The translations under genes and the position numbers were made by a program. From assembly GCA_965197555.1 (NCBI GenBank), contig OZ240213.1, forward strand, positions 3,534,001 to 3,598,000: a DNA stretch of 64,000 nucleotides. Reading direction: 5' to 3'. The notes beneath the pieces were generated by a model. It did no database searches. It was not told the origin of the DNA and saw only the letters and a program-made list of their open reading frames with translations. How positions within the stretch are numbered: the first letter of the stretch is position 1; each line of letters starts with the position of its first letter. The stretch is from G965197555 sp965197555 (GTDB lineage Bacteria > Chloroflexota > Dehalococcoidia > Lucifugimonadales > UBA3495). Positions 1-8,610 of the stretch are shown here, piece after piece.

Positions 1-1
1 T

Positions 2-274
2 TACGGCCTCACTATCAATGGAACGTCAATGATCGACGCTCTCATCGACGACGGTGACGTGGTCATCGTCAAGCCAACCCAGGAGGCTGCCAATGGCGAA
101 ATGGTGGTGGCCTGGCTTAAACTCGAAGAAGAAGCAACGCTCAAGAGGTTCTACCAAGAAGGGGACCGGGTCCGGTTGCAGCCAGCCAATAGCCAGATGG
201 TGCCCATCTATAGTCCCGCCGGGAACGTGGAAATCCGCGGCAAGGTGGTTGAAGTAATTCGCAAATTCGGCTGA
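2..274 (+). CDS. lexA: LexA repressor, C-terminal peptidase domain (5' end outside window)
   Basis: LexA represses SOS genes and inactivates itself by autocleavage when RecA filaments form. The reading frame is open from base 2, so the N-terminal DNA-binding domain lies outside the window. What remains is the S24-type peptidase fold. The catalytic serine sits in NGTSM (bases about 17-31) and the catalytic lysine in EATLKRF, followed by the typical ending with PIYSP and VVEVIRKFG. The spacing matches the Ser/Lys pair of known LexA proteins. UmuD shares this fold, but the ending is LexA-like. An internal ATG at 29 is part of the active-site motif and not a start. Confidence 0.9.
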   Translation, partial: YGLTINGTSMIDALIDDGDVVIVKPTQEAANGEMVVAWLKLEEEATLKRFYQEGDRVRLQPANSQMVPIYSPAGNVEIRGKVVEVIRKFG

Positions 275-283
275 GCGCCTTTC

Positions 284-649
284 CTACCTGCGGCTGTTGC
301 TTAGTGCGGCGTAGGTAGCAACTAGAAAGGGAACGCAATAAGTTAACGGAATCTTCCAGTACAAGGGGCTGGACCACCAGCCGTGGAACAGCTTGTCCCC
401 CTGGTTTAGCAGGGTGAGCGCGGTCCCAACCACCAAGGCTACCGTCAACGACCGCCGTAGTAAGGGCCAGTGACGCACGGCGCACCCAAAACACTTGGCT
501 ATCTCGCGCGGTGCTGTCCCGTTGGCCCTGAGGGGGTAATCCACCCTGAAGGCGAAGCTCCAACCTTCTCGCAGTGTTTTGTCGCAGCGAGAACATGTTG
601 CAACTCGTGCCGAGTTTCTTACGGCAGCAGCTTCAGGACCGGGTGCCAC
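284..649 (-). CDS. NrtS-like small membrane protein with N-terminal CxxC pairs
   Basis: The protein has 121 residues. The C-terminal 65 residues fit the two-helix NrtS family (nitrate/nitrite transport in cyanobacteria): a first helix around LTVALVVGTALTLLNQGD and a second around LTYCVPFLVATYAAL. The N-terminal half carries CSRC (about residue 19) and CFGC (about residue 53), spaced like a small zinc ribbon. Whether it carries nitrate is inference. It converges on lexA, with 9 bases between the two stops. The first ATG at 649 was used because both cysteine pairs fall after it, but a shorter start is possible. Confidence 0.65.
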   Translation of the reverse strand: MAPGPEAAAVRNSARVATCSRCDKTLREGWSFAFRVDYPLRANGTAPREIAKCFGCAVRHWPLLRRSLTVALVVGTALTLLNQGDKLFHGWWSSPLYWKIPLTYCVPFLVATYAALSNSRR

Positions 650-832
650 GTCTCAATGACCAGCCTGGCGGACCAATTGATAGCAATAGCTCTGGAAGAT
701 TCCGGGGCATTTAAGTAAATGGGCTGCCCCAAACAAAGGTTGAGGGCGGGACTCACCGGCGAGGAGGCCCACGCCCTATTACAACTCAGCCTGCGGTATC
801 TGATTTAGAATTCGCGTCTAACGGCCGAACCT

Positions 833-973
833 TTATGCCTTTCCGATGCGAAAGACTTTAGTCCCACAAGTTGGGCATACTCCCTGGGTTGCAGGTCTAC
901 CGTTTTTCAAAGTTACCTGTTGTGGACTGGAGATCTCCCGTTTGCTCCGGCATTTAAAGCAATACGCTTCCAT
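833..973 (-). CDS. DUF5679 mini zinc-ribbon protein (46 aa)
   Basis: A 46-residue reading frame starting MEAYCFKCRSKREI and ending CPTCGTKVFRIGKA. Two CxxC pairs (residues 5-8 and 33-36) around a basic KNGRPATQG stretch are the hallmark of DUF5679, a family of tiny zinc proteins common in Chloroflexota and Actinobacteria. Function is unknown. It lies upstream of, and on the same strand as, the NrtS-like gene, with about 180 bases between them, so it is probably transcribed on its own. Confidence 0.85.
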   Translation of the reverse strand: MEAYCFKCRSKREISSPQQVTLKNGRPATQGVCPTCGTKVFRIGKA

Positions 974-1284
974 CTCTTAACCCCCCATCCATAATGAGTC
1001 AGTGTGAAGCACTAAGGATTTCCTGTGAATAGCTCAAGGGACTGACCTCGCCGGCATTCATTACGTGCGAGGTCGCCAGATAACATCGCTAAAATATTCT
1101 GTGGGGCTGGACCGGTACGTCCGGCCACGCATTAGGCACGACCGAGAGTTGGGTAATGGAGATAAATAATACAGACCAGACGGATATTGTCAAGGCGGAC
1201 GCTCGGGCAATTCCCGATTTTAACAAGATGTGCGTTGTTGGCTCAGAAATCGGTCAAGAATGGTTTCGACCAAAACAACACCAA
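974..1284. other. Intergenic stretch, no gene seen
   Basis: Lies between the DUF5679 gene and the 3' end of truB. I see no conserved reading frame, tRNA or strong hairpin. The plus-strand frame 1187-1381 runs into truB antisense and shows no family resemblance. Confidence 0.5.
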
Positions 1285-2226
1285 TCAAGGGTTGGCCGCC
1301 CGAAAAACTTTAACCGGGCGCCATAAGTTGGCAGAGCGGTCTAGCTGGACGAGGGCGAGAAACTGTCCGTCCGCTCCATAGGCTCGAAACAATTCCAGAT
1401 ACCCAGCGTCCCGGGGTGGAATCCCAAGGCTCACAGATTGCCCGTGCCTCAGGTATTCCTCGGCTTGCCGTCCAATAGCAACGCTCTGCAAGTCCTTTAG
1501 CACCCAGTCCACGGGGTGGAGCATCCCTAGCCACCCAGAAGGGCTGTTGGCGGCTTCCGTGAGTTGCTCCAGGGACACCGCCTCCTCGGCTAAAAAGGCA
1601 CCACAGGACATACGCACCAAGTCGGCCACATGGCCGCCACAACCCAAAGACTCCCCCAGATCGTGGGCTAATGACCGCATATAAGCGCCTTTGCCGCTTT
1701 CCACGTCCAGCGTTAGCGTCGGTGGTGAATAGTCTACTATCTGAGTACTACGTATCTCGACACGCCTGGGTTTCCGGTCTACTTGAACTCCTGCCCGGGC
1801 CAGTTTATACAGCCTTTGCCCTTGCACTTTGATCGCGCTATACATTGGCGGAGTCTGGTCGATCAAGCCTACAAATGATTCAAGGGTTTCTTCGACTTTC
1901 TGCATGGACAGGTCGTTGAGGTCTTTCTCGCTGACCACTTCCCCTTCGGCATCGTAGGTGGTGGTGGTGACTCCCAGCCTGATCTCCATGAGGTACCGCT
2001 TGGTTCCTCCTACCACGTAGTCCATCAAGCGTGTGGCTTGGCCGAAGCAAACCGGTAAGACACCACGGGCCAAGGGGTCCATCGTTCCGCAATGGCCGAC
2101 CTTTTGCTGCCGACCCGTAATTCGCTTCACCTGGCGAAGCGCTTCCATCGACGTGATTCCCCGCGGCTTGTAAAGGTTCAGGAACCCGCTGACCAACGCC
2201 CGGTCGCTTTCCTTCTTTTTGGTCAT
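1285..2226 (-). CDS. truB: tRNA pseudouridine(55) synthase TruB
   Basis: Converts U55 of tRNAs to pseudouridine. The protein has 313 residues, the usual length. It opens with GFLNLYKPRGITS, followed by the family motif GHCGTMDPLARGVLPV (about residues 43-58), where the aspartate of GTMDP is the catalytic base. Further marks are QTPPMYSAIKVQGQRLYKLAR and RSLAHDLGESLGCGGHV. A C-terminal PUA-like part follows from about residue 240. The ATG overlaps the stop of rbfA by four bases, so the two are translationally coupled. It is the last gene of the nusA operon. Confidence 0.95.
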   Translation of the reverse strand: MTKKKESDRALVSGFLNLYKPRGITSMEALRQVKRITGRQQKVGHCGTMDPLARGVLPVCFGQATRLMDYVVGGTKRYLMEIRLGVTTTTYDAEGEVVSEKDLNDLSMQKVEETLESFVGLIDQTPPMYSAIKVQGQRLYKLARAGVQVDRKPRRVEIRSTQIVDYSPPTLTLDVESGKGAYMRSLAHDLGESLGCGGHVADLVRMSCGAFLAEEAVSLEQLTEAANSPSGWLGMLHPVDWVLKDLQSVAIGRQAEEYLRHGQSVSLGIPPRDAGYLELFRAYGADGQFLALVQLDRSANLWRPVKVFRAANP

Positions 2227-2645
2227 GGGTCGGTACCCAGTGGATGTGGGGGTGGACTGCTGGGATCGTCAGACTGGTGATCCATATTGGGACCCAGACC
2301 CGAATCCTCTCGGATTAGGTCCATTAGGCGTAGCACTTGGTCTCCTTCATCCAGGGAATCGTCCAGAGCGAACTTCAAGAAGGGGGTGTGGCGGGCGGTC
2401 AATCGATGGCGCAACTCCCTTCGCAGGAAGGAAGCCGCCGAGCGCACACCTTCCAGAGCATCGAGTTTTACGCTTGAATCCCCCATCACGCTCAAGAAGA
2501 CCTGGGCCCCCCGCAAATCGCTGGAAGTCTCTACCCTAGTGATGCTGATTATCCCGTCCAGTCGCGGGTCTTTAATCTGGCGGCTGAGCAACTGGCTTAT
2601 CTCGTGGCGTAGTAACTCGTTGAAACGATCAATGCGTCGGGACAT
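2223..2645 (-). CDS. rbfA: 30S ribosome-binding factor RbfA
   Basis: RbfA is a small KH-type factor that matures the 5' end of 16S rRNA in the 30S subunit. The start at 2645 (MSRRIDRFNELLRHEISQLL) fits the family N-terminus; an upstream in-frame ATG at 2678 would add 11 unrelated residues. The family pattern DPRLDGIISITRVETSSDLRGAQVFLS (about residues 26-52) and the RHRLTARHTPFLKFALDDS stretch are present. It overlaps truB by four bases and follows infB by 59 bases. Confidence 0.92.
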   Translation of the reverse strand: MSRRIDRFNELLRHEISQLLSRQIKDPRLDGIISITRVETSSDLRGAQVFLSVMGDSSVKLDALEGVRSAASFLRRELRHRLTARHTPFLKFALDDSLDEGDQVLRLMDLIREDSGLGPNMDHQSDDPSSPPPHPLGTDP

Positions 2646-2704
2646 AACGACCCCCGTGAGAAGGTGCTGAGAGGGCAAGCGGAGGGAGCAAGGAGCTAGT
2701 GAGT

Positions 2705-4546
2705 TTAACGCCTGACCCGTTCCTGCCGATGCACTTCCAGGGTGTCGCCTTCCCGGAAGTCATTGACTCCCTGGATGACGATCCCACATTCGGTCCCGGC
2801 GGTCATTTCATTCACTTCGTCGCGGAAGTGGCGCAGGCTGCTGATAGTTGACTCAGCCAAAATCTCCCCGTCACGCAGAAGCCGGACCGGAGCATTCCTC
2901 GCAATTCGGCCGTCTAGCACACGACAACCCGCGATCTGCACCCCTCGCCTCGAGGGGAAAAGCTCCCGTACCTCTGCACGCCCAACCAGGATGTCCGTGA
3001 AGGCGGGTTCCACCATCCCATGGAGGGCTCGCTCTACGTCATCTATCAACTGATAAATGATGTCGTAGTGCCTGATTTCCACACGCATTCGCTCGGCCAT
3101 CCGCTCGGCACTGGTCTCTGTACCCACGGAAAAAGCGAGCACGATGGCGTCAGAGGCGCTGGCCAACATCACGTCCGATTCGGTGACGGTGCCGCTACCG
3201 GAGTGCAGAATGCGCACCGTCGCATCCCCTTCCTCCAAGCGTTCAACGGCTTGCCGGACCGCCTCTACGCTGCCTTGAACATCGGCCTTTAAGACCACGT
3301 TGAGTTCCTTGAGGTCGCCTGCGTCAACCTGTTTTATGATCTCGTCCAAAGTCAACGCCCGGGCTTGGGCTAGCTGTCCCGTCTGGACCTTTTCCCGCTC
3401 CGAGGCCATGTCCCTAGCGGCCCTATCGGTAGCCACCACAGAGAACATATCTCCGGCCTCCGGCAATGACGCCAAGCCAAGAATCTCTCCCGGAGCGCCT
3501 GGGGTAACAGTCTTGATGTTCTTACCCCGGTCGTCGGTGATTGACCGAACGCGGCCAGCGACCTCCCCTGCCACTATGTTATCCCCCACTCGGAGAGTTC
3601 CATCTTGGACCAGCAGCGTTGCAGTGGGGCCGCGCTTGCGGTCAAGCTTTGCTTCAATGACCACACCGGCCCCCGGTCTGTCCGGGTTCGCCTTTAACTC
3701 CCCTATTTCGGCCACAACCAGCAGGTTTTCCAGCAATTCATCGACGCCATCCCCAGTGCGAGCTGAAACCTCGACGGAAATCACGTCCCCGCCCCAATCT
3801 TCCACCAGCAACTCTCGTTCGCTCAACTGGCGCTTGACTCTCTCCGGGTCGGCGGCGGGGAGATCCATTTTGTTTATCGCTACAACGATTGGCACGTCGG
3901 CAGCTTTGGCGTGGTCGATAGCCTCCAAGGTCTGTGGCATTAGTCCATCGTCGGCCGCCACAACCAGGACAGCAATGTCGGTCACCCGGGCACCGCGGGC
4001 GCGAATGGCGGTGAACGCTGCGTGGCCCGGTGTATCCAGGAAGGTGATCTTGTTGTCACCCACATCTACCTGGTAAGCACCGATGTGCTGGGTAATTCCT
4101 CCGACCTCCCGTTCCGCTACCTGAGTCCGTCGGATCATATCCAACAGACTGGTCTTCCCGTGATCCACATGACCCAGGATAGTCACTACCGGGGGCCGGG
4201 GGTGGAGACTGGCTTCGTCTTCCGATTGGCCGTCCACTGCGGTCAGACTGCTGGTGGCAGCCTCATTTTCGGCTAGAGTGGTACGTATTCCGAAGGCGTT
4301 GGTTACGAGACTGGCAACCTGATAGTCTATGACCTGGTTCATTGCCGCCATAATGCCATTACGCATGAGCTGTTTAATGACATCGATGGGGTTTTGATCA
4401 ACCAGCTCTGCCAGGCGTTGTACCGTGAGCGTTTGGGGCAGAACAAGTACCCTGGGTTGGGCGCGGCGCCCTTCGCCAGACCGGCGCCCGGTCCGAGGGC
4501 TGCTTTCCAAGTCGTCTACCGCAGTTTTCTGTCCGTCAGAGGTCAT
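2705..4546 (-). CDS. infB: Translation initiation factor IF-2 (short form)
   Basis: This GTPase places fMet-tRNA on the 30S subunit. At 613 residues it lacks the long variable N-terminus seen in many bacteria. It keeps one IF2-N domain (about residues 35-90, VLPQTLTVQRLAELV), then the G domain with GHVDHGKTSLL (about 125), DTPGHAAF (about 172) and NKMDLP (about 226), then the beta-barrel and the C-terminal fMet-tRNA-binding domain. The ATG directly abuts the TAA of ylxR, so the genes are coupled. Confidence 0.96.
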   Translation of the reverse strand: MTSDGQKTAVDDLESSPRTGRRSGEGRRAQPRVLVLPQTLTVQRLAELVDQNPIDVIKQLMRNGIMAAMNQVIDYQVASLVTNAFGIRTTLAENEAATSSLTAVDGQSEDEASLHPRPPVVTILGHVDHGKTSLLDMIRRTQVAEREVGGITQHIGAYQVDVGDNKITFLDTPGHAAFTAIRARGARVTDIAVLVVAADDGLMPQTLEAIDHAKAADVPIVVAINKMDLPAADPERVKRQLSERELLVEDWGGDVISVEVSARTGDGVDELLENLLVVAEIGELKANPDRPGAGVVIEAKLDRKRGPTATLLVQDGTLRVGDNIVAGEVAGRVRSITDDRGKNIKTVTPGAPGEILGLASLPEAGDMFSVVATDRAARDMASEREKVQTGQLAQARALTLDEIIKQVDAGDLKELNVVLKADVQGSVEAVRQAVERLEEGDATVRILHSGSGTVTESDVMLASASDAIVLAFSVGTETSAERMAERMRVEIRHYDIIYQLIDDVERALHGMVEPAFTDILVGRAEVRELFPSRRGVQIAGCRVLDGRIARNAPVRLLRDGEILAESTISSLRHFRDEVNEMTAGTECGIVIQGVNDFREGDTLEVHRQERVRR

Positions 4547-4855
4547 TTATCGCTCCGAGGAGACCGGTCCTTCTACTAACTCCTGGTAATACTCTTCCAG
4601 CCCCTGCAAGTCAGAGCCAGATAGGGAAAGGTCAAGGCTTCTTTCCAGGCCCCGTTTGTTGAGGCCTTTTTCCCAGCAGCCCGAGGTCCGACACAGGTAA
4701 GCGCCTCGCCCGGCAGACTTGCCTGTGGAATCAATGCTAACCGATCCTTGAGGGCTACGGACTATCCGCACCAGGTCCTGCTTGGGAAGCCTTTTCCCAC
4801 AAGAGACGCATTTGCGCTCGGGTATGTGCTTCCGCTTGGCCAAGGCCGCCCCCAA
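4547..4855 (-). CDS. ylxR: YlxR family RNA-binding protein (DUF448)
   Basis: A 102-residue basic protein of the nusA-infB operon. The family motif PERKCVSCGKRLPKQDLVRIVR (about residues 12-33) and GRGAYLCRTSGCWEKGLNKRGLERSL are present. Its place between nusA and infB is the usual one. Known members bind RNA or RNA polymerase-associated partners; a precise role here cannot be read from sequence. The stop codon touches the start of infB. Confidence 0.9.
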   Translation of the reverse strand: MGAALAKRKHIPERKCVSCGKRLPKQDLVRIVRSPQGSVSIDSTGKSAGRGAYLCRTSGCWEKGLNKRGLERSLDLSLSGSDLQGLEEYYQELVEGPVSSER

Positions 4856-4864
4856 CCGAGCTGA

Positions 4865-6460
4865 CTAACGCGCCGCCAAGGAACCGCCCCGTCGCGGACC
4901 CCTTCCTCCGCCTCCACCACGGCGGCTCCGGCGATCTCGCCGCCTGCCACCCCGTACTTCTTCTACGATATCTTCAGCGAATCTTATCTTCCCAGCGTCT
5001 GGAGTGAGGACAGGTAGTTCTGGCAGAAAGTCCCCCTCCGGCTCTTCAGCCGACTCCTCTTCGTCGTCTTCAGCCAAGATTTCCACATCATCGAGAGTAA
5101 ACGACTCCAGAGCCTCTACGCTGAGACCGCTATCGACGTCCTCTGCGGTCTCCCCTATCGCCTCTTCCTCTCGGATCAGGGCCTCAAGAAGGCCGTCTTC
5201 GTCGAGCTCTCCCATAGCCTCGGCTGCGGGGGGTTGATCGTCCTCCCCAACCATTACAGCCTCGGGTTCCTGGGCCACGTCCACAGTGGGTTCGCCGATC
5301 AGATGAGCCGCAGCCGCCCCAACTACCAGGGCCTCTCGCTCTTCTAGTACGGCGCCGGCCTCATCGGCGACTTCTTCAACCACAGGCACGACGGGATGCA
5401 GGCGGGCTTCGCGGATCGCCTCCCATTCGGTCATGCCCTTGATATCCAGCCGCCATCCGGTCAACCGGACGGCCAACCGAGTATTTTGACCTTCTTTGCC
5501 AATGGCCAGAGAAAGCTGACGATCGGGCACAACAACGATGGCGGTTTGCTCGTCGTCGGACAGTTCTACTCCCACAACCTCTGAAGGACTCAACGCCTTG
5601 GAAATAAAAACCTTGGGGTCTTTGTCCCAGGAGACGACATCAATCTTTTCTCCCTGGAGCTCGTTGACGATGCTTTGAATCCGGTTGCCTCTCACCCCTA
5701 TGCATGAACCCACCGGATCAATGCCTTGTTGGGTAGCATTGACCGCAACCTTACTGCGAAAACCGGGCTCCCTGGCGATCGCCTTAATCTCCACAACGCC
5801 GTTGTATACCTCGGGCACCTCAATCTCGAACAAGCGCCTCAGCAGGTTGCGGTGGCTGCGGGACACTATTATTTCCGGGCCTTTAGGGGAGTTCCTAACG
5901 CTAACCACAAACACTTTGGTCCGCTGACCCTTGCGGTAGCGCTCCGTGGGGACCTGCTCTTCGTAGGGCAAAATAGCCTGAGCCCTGCCCAAATCCATGG
6001 TTATAGCCCGGCCTGGCTCAGTCTGCTCGATGACGCCCGAGACGATGTCACCCTCGTGCTGGGAGAATTCCTGGAACAGGAGTTCACGCTCAGCCTCCCG
6101 CAGACGCTGCAATACCACCTGCTTTGCCGTCTGGGCGGCGATTCTGCTGGCGTTGTGGGGCAAGGGCTCCACAGCGGCAACCTCATCGCCAAGACCCGCG
6201 GCGTTCTTTAGGTGCTTGGCGTCATTGAGGCTGATCTCCTTGTCCGGGTCTTCCACCTGCTCGACCACTGTTTTCAAAGCATAAACGCCGACTTCCCCGG
6301 TGTTTGGATTCAGCTTCACCGAGATATTCTGACCGGAAGCCGGGTTATCTTTCTTGAAAGCCGAGGCTAGGGCAACCTCAATCGCCTGGAGCACCTGCTC
6401 CCTCGGCAGGTGGCGCTCCGCTGCCAACTGAGTGAGCGCTATCAAGAAATCGCTTTTCAC
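4865..6460 (-). CDS. nusA: Transcription termination/antitermination factor NusA
   Basis: NusA binds RNA polymerase and controls pausing, termination and rRNA antitermination. I place the start at a GTG (6460): VKSDFLIALTQLAAERHL is the family N-terminus, and AAGGGGGG lies just upstream. The ATG at 6514 would add 18 unrelated residues. An S1 domain (about 120-190) and two KH domains follow, with IGVRGNRIQSIVNEL and IGKEGQNTRLAVRLTGW. From about residue 360 there is a long acidic, low-complexity region and then a basic Arg/Gly tail (RRRDRRSRRGGGGGRG) of about 30 residues. RimP is not encoded upstream, unlike most bacteria. Confidence 0.95.
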   Translation of the reverse strand: MKSDFLIALTQLAAERHLPREQVLQAIEVALASAFKKDNPASGQNISVKLNPNTGEVGVYALKTVVEQVEDPDKEISLNDAKHLKNAAGLGDEVAAVEPLPHNASRIAAQTAKQVVLQRLREAERELLFQEFSQHEGDIVSGVIEQTEPGRAITMDLGRAQAILPYEEQVPTERYRKGQRTKVFVVSVRNSPKGPEIIVSRSHRNLLRRLFEIEVPEVYNGVVEIKAIAREPGFRSKVAVNATQQGIDPVGSCIGVRGNRIQSIVNELQGEKIDVVSWDKDPKVFISKALSPSEVVGVELSDDEQTAIVVVPDRQLSLAIGKEGQNTRLAVRLTGWRLDIKGMTEWEAIREARLHPVVPVVEEVADEAGAVLEEREALVVGAAAAHLIGEPTVDVAQEPEAVMVGEDDQPPAAEAMGELDEDGLLEALIREEEAIGETAEDVDSGLSVEALESFTLDDVEILAEDDEEESAEEPEGDFLPELPVLTPDAGKIRFAEDIVEEVRGGRRRDRRSRRGGGGGRGPRRGGSLAAR

Positions 6461-6514
6461 CGCCAAGCCCCCCTTCACGAAGATGGCAGTAACTCTCATT
6501 GTCCCTACTAACAA

Positions 6515-6537
6515 GAAAGCGGGAGGAACCCGCTTTC
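6515..6537 (-). promoter_or_regulatory. Hairpin in the leader of the nusA operon
   Basis: Perfect 9-bp inverted repeat GAAAGCGGG / CCCGCTTTC with a 5-base loop, 54 bases upstream of the nusA GTG. On the minus strand the stem runs into TTTCTTGTTAG, a weak U-rich stretch. It may be an attenuator of the nusA operon or the terminator of an upstream unit. Only the inverted repeat itself is seen directly. Confidence 0.5.
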
Positions 6538-6706
6538 AAAGAACAAGGACTATGTGACCGGAGTATACCACCACCACATTACGGTTTCAACACGATGACA
6601 GATTGGCCCGTCCCCCATGGGCCTGTAGTCAACCAGCTACTGGTTTATCTAGATTCGGGTATAGCTGGTCAAATAACTCCCCAATAGCCATAGGGAACCC
6701 ACCGGG

Positions 6707-7657
6707 TCACCACCAGATCTTTCCTTGCGACTCCTTCGCCAGTTGCTCATAGTCTTTGGTCCAGAGACTGGTGCTCAAGTACTTCCAGCCTCCATCGGCT
6801 AGAAGACAAACGATATTGCCTTGGTCCATTCTTTCGGCCTGGCGAAGGGCTCCATAGACTACAGAGCCAGAGGAGACACCAGCGAAGATGCCTTCCTGAT
6901 TCAGCAGGTCCTTGGTAGTCCTGAAGGCATCGAAGCTACTGACCAGCATCCGTGAGTCCAGCATATTGATATCGAGAATGGGAGGAATGAAGCCTTCTTC
7001 CAAGCTACGGAGTCCCGAGATAAAGTCTTCGGGTTCGGGGGCGACAGCAACTATTTTGATCCTTAGGTTGTGCTCTTTGAGGCGCCGCCCTACACCCATA
7101 AGTGTCCCGCCCGTACCTAGGCCGGCTACGAACAAGTCCACGTCCGGCACGGCCTCAACGATCTCACGACCCGTGGTCTCGTAGTGGGCTCCCGGATTGC
7201 CGCTGTTGCCGTACTGATACAGCATGAAGTAATCGTGGGGGTTTTTCCCCACCAAGTCTTGGGCTACTTCAATGGAGCCATTGGTGCCTCGGGTGCCATC
7301 GGAGAATATGATTTGGGCACCGTAAGCCTCCAGCAACTGGGTCCTCTCCACACTCACGTTCTCCGGCATGACCACTTGAATCTTGTAACCTTTCAAGCGG
7401 CCTATCATAGCTAGAGAGATACCAGTATTACCGCTGGTCGGCTCCAGGATGGTGCGGTTTGGCGAGAGTTCGCCGTCCTGCTCCGCCTGCTCGATCATCT
7501 TCAGAGCGATTCGGTCTTTAAGGCTGCCGGTGGGGTTTTGCCCCTCCAGCTTGGCGAAGATGTGCACCTCCGGTTTAGGGCTCATATTCTGTAGCTCCAC
7601 CACCGGCGTATTGCCGATGGCAGCCAAAATGCCCTTATAGCTCACATTTGCGACCAT
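6707..7657 (-). CDS. cysM: Cysteine synthase of the CysM (O-phosphoserine / sulfur-carrier) type
   Basis: PLP enzyme, 316 residues, that makes cysteine by beta-replacement. The PLP lysine lies in NPTGSLKDRIAL (about residues 41-52), with EPTSGNTGISLA and GLGTGGTLMGVGR as substrate and phosphate loops. The C-terminal part (GLRSLEEGF, EGIFAGVSSGSV, LLADGGWKYLSTS, ending GKIWW) resembles mycobacterial CysM, which uses O-phosphoserine and thiocarboxylated CysO rather than O-acetylserine and sulfide. The arginine of GLRSLEEGF lines up, from memory, with the phosphoserine-binding arginine there. It sits 82 bases downstream of a MoeB-type E1, which supports that route. No CysO gene is visible. Confidence 0.88.
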   Translation of the reverse strand: MVANVSYKGILAAIGNTPVVELQNMSPKPEVHIFAKLEGQNPTGSLKDRIALKMIEQAEQDGELSPNRTILEPTSGNTGISLAMIGRLKGYKIQVVMPENVSVERTQLLEAYGAQIIFSDGTRGTNGSIEVAQDLVGKNPHDYFMLYQYGNSGNPGAHYETTGREIVEAVPDVDLFVAGLGTGGTLMGVGRRLKEHNLRIKIVAVAPEPEDFISGLRSLEEGFIPPILDINMLDSRMLVSSFDAFRTTKDLLNQEGIFAGVSSGSVVYGALRQAERMDQGNIVCLLADGGWKYLSTSLWTKDYEQLAKESQGKIWW

Positions 7658-7739
7658 CGTTCCGTTACGTGTCCTGTCCTAACGTCTAGTGGTGAGCTAG
7701 CGTCACCATGCCGACCCCCATAACAGGGCAGCTCCGAGG

Positions 7740-8582
7740 TTAATCGGAAGCAACCGCCGCCACCTCGGGGGTGGCGAGCCCGCAAAAGATCTCGTAATCG
7801 ATAAGCTCGGTGACCGTGGGATCGTCTCCGCACAGAGGGCAAGCAGGGTTCCTTCTTAGCTTGACCTCCCGGAAACTCATGCTCAGCGCGTCAACCAGTA
7901 GGAGACGGGAGGATAGTGTCTCTCCTATTCCCAAGAGAAGTTTGAGAGTCTCGGTAGACTGAATGCTGCCGACCAACCCAGTCAATGCCCCCAGAACGCC
8001 TGCTTCGGCGCAGTTGGGCACCATTCCCGGAGGCGGCGGCGAGGGGAAGAGGCAGCGGTAGCAACCTTCGCCCGGGATGAACACAGTGGTCTGGCCATCG
8101 AAGAGCAAGATGCTACCGTCGACCAAGGGTTTGCCCTCCAGGTAGCACGCATCATTCACTAGGTAACGGGTGGCAAAATTATCGGCTCCATTTACCACTA
8201 GGTCGTATTGCCCGATGATTTCCCGCGCGTTGTCCGACTCAAGACGTACCTCATGGGGCACTACGTTTATGTCAGGGTTGTACGCATGGATATTATCCCG
8301 AGCCGATGCCAACTTAGGGCGGCCTATGTCTGCAGTGTGATGCAGGATTTGCCTCTGCAAGTTGGAGATCTCCACCACATCAAAGTCCACCAACCCAATC
8401 GTTCCGACGCCAGCGAGGGCAAGATAAATGGCCGAGGGTGAGCCCAAGCCCCCTGCACCAACAATCAAAACTTTCGACTCCATAAGTTTGCGTTGGCCTC
8501 TGCTGCCAACGTCGTTCATGATGATGTGCCTGCTGTACCGTTTCACTTGCTCAGGCGTCAATGCCAACGGCTGCTGCGCCAT
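7740..8582 (-). CDS. moeB: MoeB/ThiF-type E1 adenylyltransferase for a sulfur-carrier protein
   Basis: Adenylates the C-terminal glycine of small ubiquitin-like carriers (MoaD, ThiS or CysO type). Start at 8582 because AAGGAGG lies 11 bases upstream; an earlier ATG at 8630 gives unrelated residues. The nucleotide-binding motif GAGGLGSPSAIYLA, then DFDVVEISNLQRQ and NGADNFATRYLVND are present. Zinc ligands CYRC and CPLC are in place. No C-terminal rhodanese domain is present, unlike MoeZ. With cysM directly downstream, its likely partner is the cysteine-forming carrier, although molybdopterin or thiamin carriers cannot be excluded. Confidence 0.88.
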   Translation of the reverse strand: MAQQPLALTPEQVKRYSRHIIMNDVGSRGQRKLMESKVLIVGAGGLGSPSAIYLALAGVGTIGLVDFDVVEISNLQRQILHHTADIGRPKLASARDNIHAYNPDINVVPHEVRLESDNAREIIGQYDLVVNGADNFATRYLVNDACYLEGKPLVDGSILLFDGQTTVFIPGEGCYRCLFPSPPPPGMVPNCAEAGVLGALTGLVGSIQSTETLKLLLGIGETLSSRLLLVDALSMSFREVKLRRNPACPLCGDDPTVTELIDYEIFCGLATPEVAAVASD

Positions 8583-8610
8583 AGTACCTGGTCCTCCTTG
8601 TACCCGGCTG

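Noticed and set aside
141..596. 151-codon minus-strand frame overlapping lexA
   Set aside because: Overlaps the lexA peptidase domain and the NrtS gene in another frame; no membrane or family pattern.
1187..1381. Small plus-strand frame before truB
   Set aside because: Half of it is antisense to truB; no ribosome-binding site and no recognisable protein.
3300..4076. 258-codon plus-strand open frame
   Set aside because: Antisense to infB. Its serine-rich composition is the normal shadow of a GTPase gene in this base composition.
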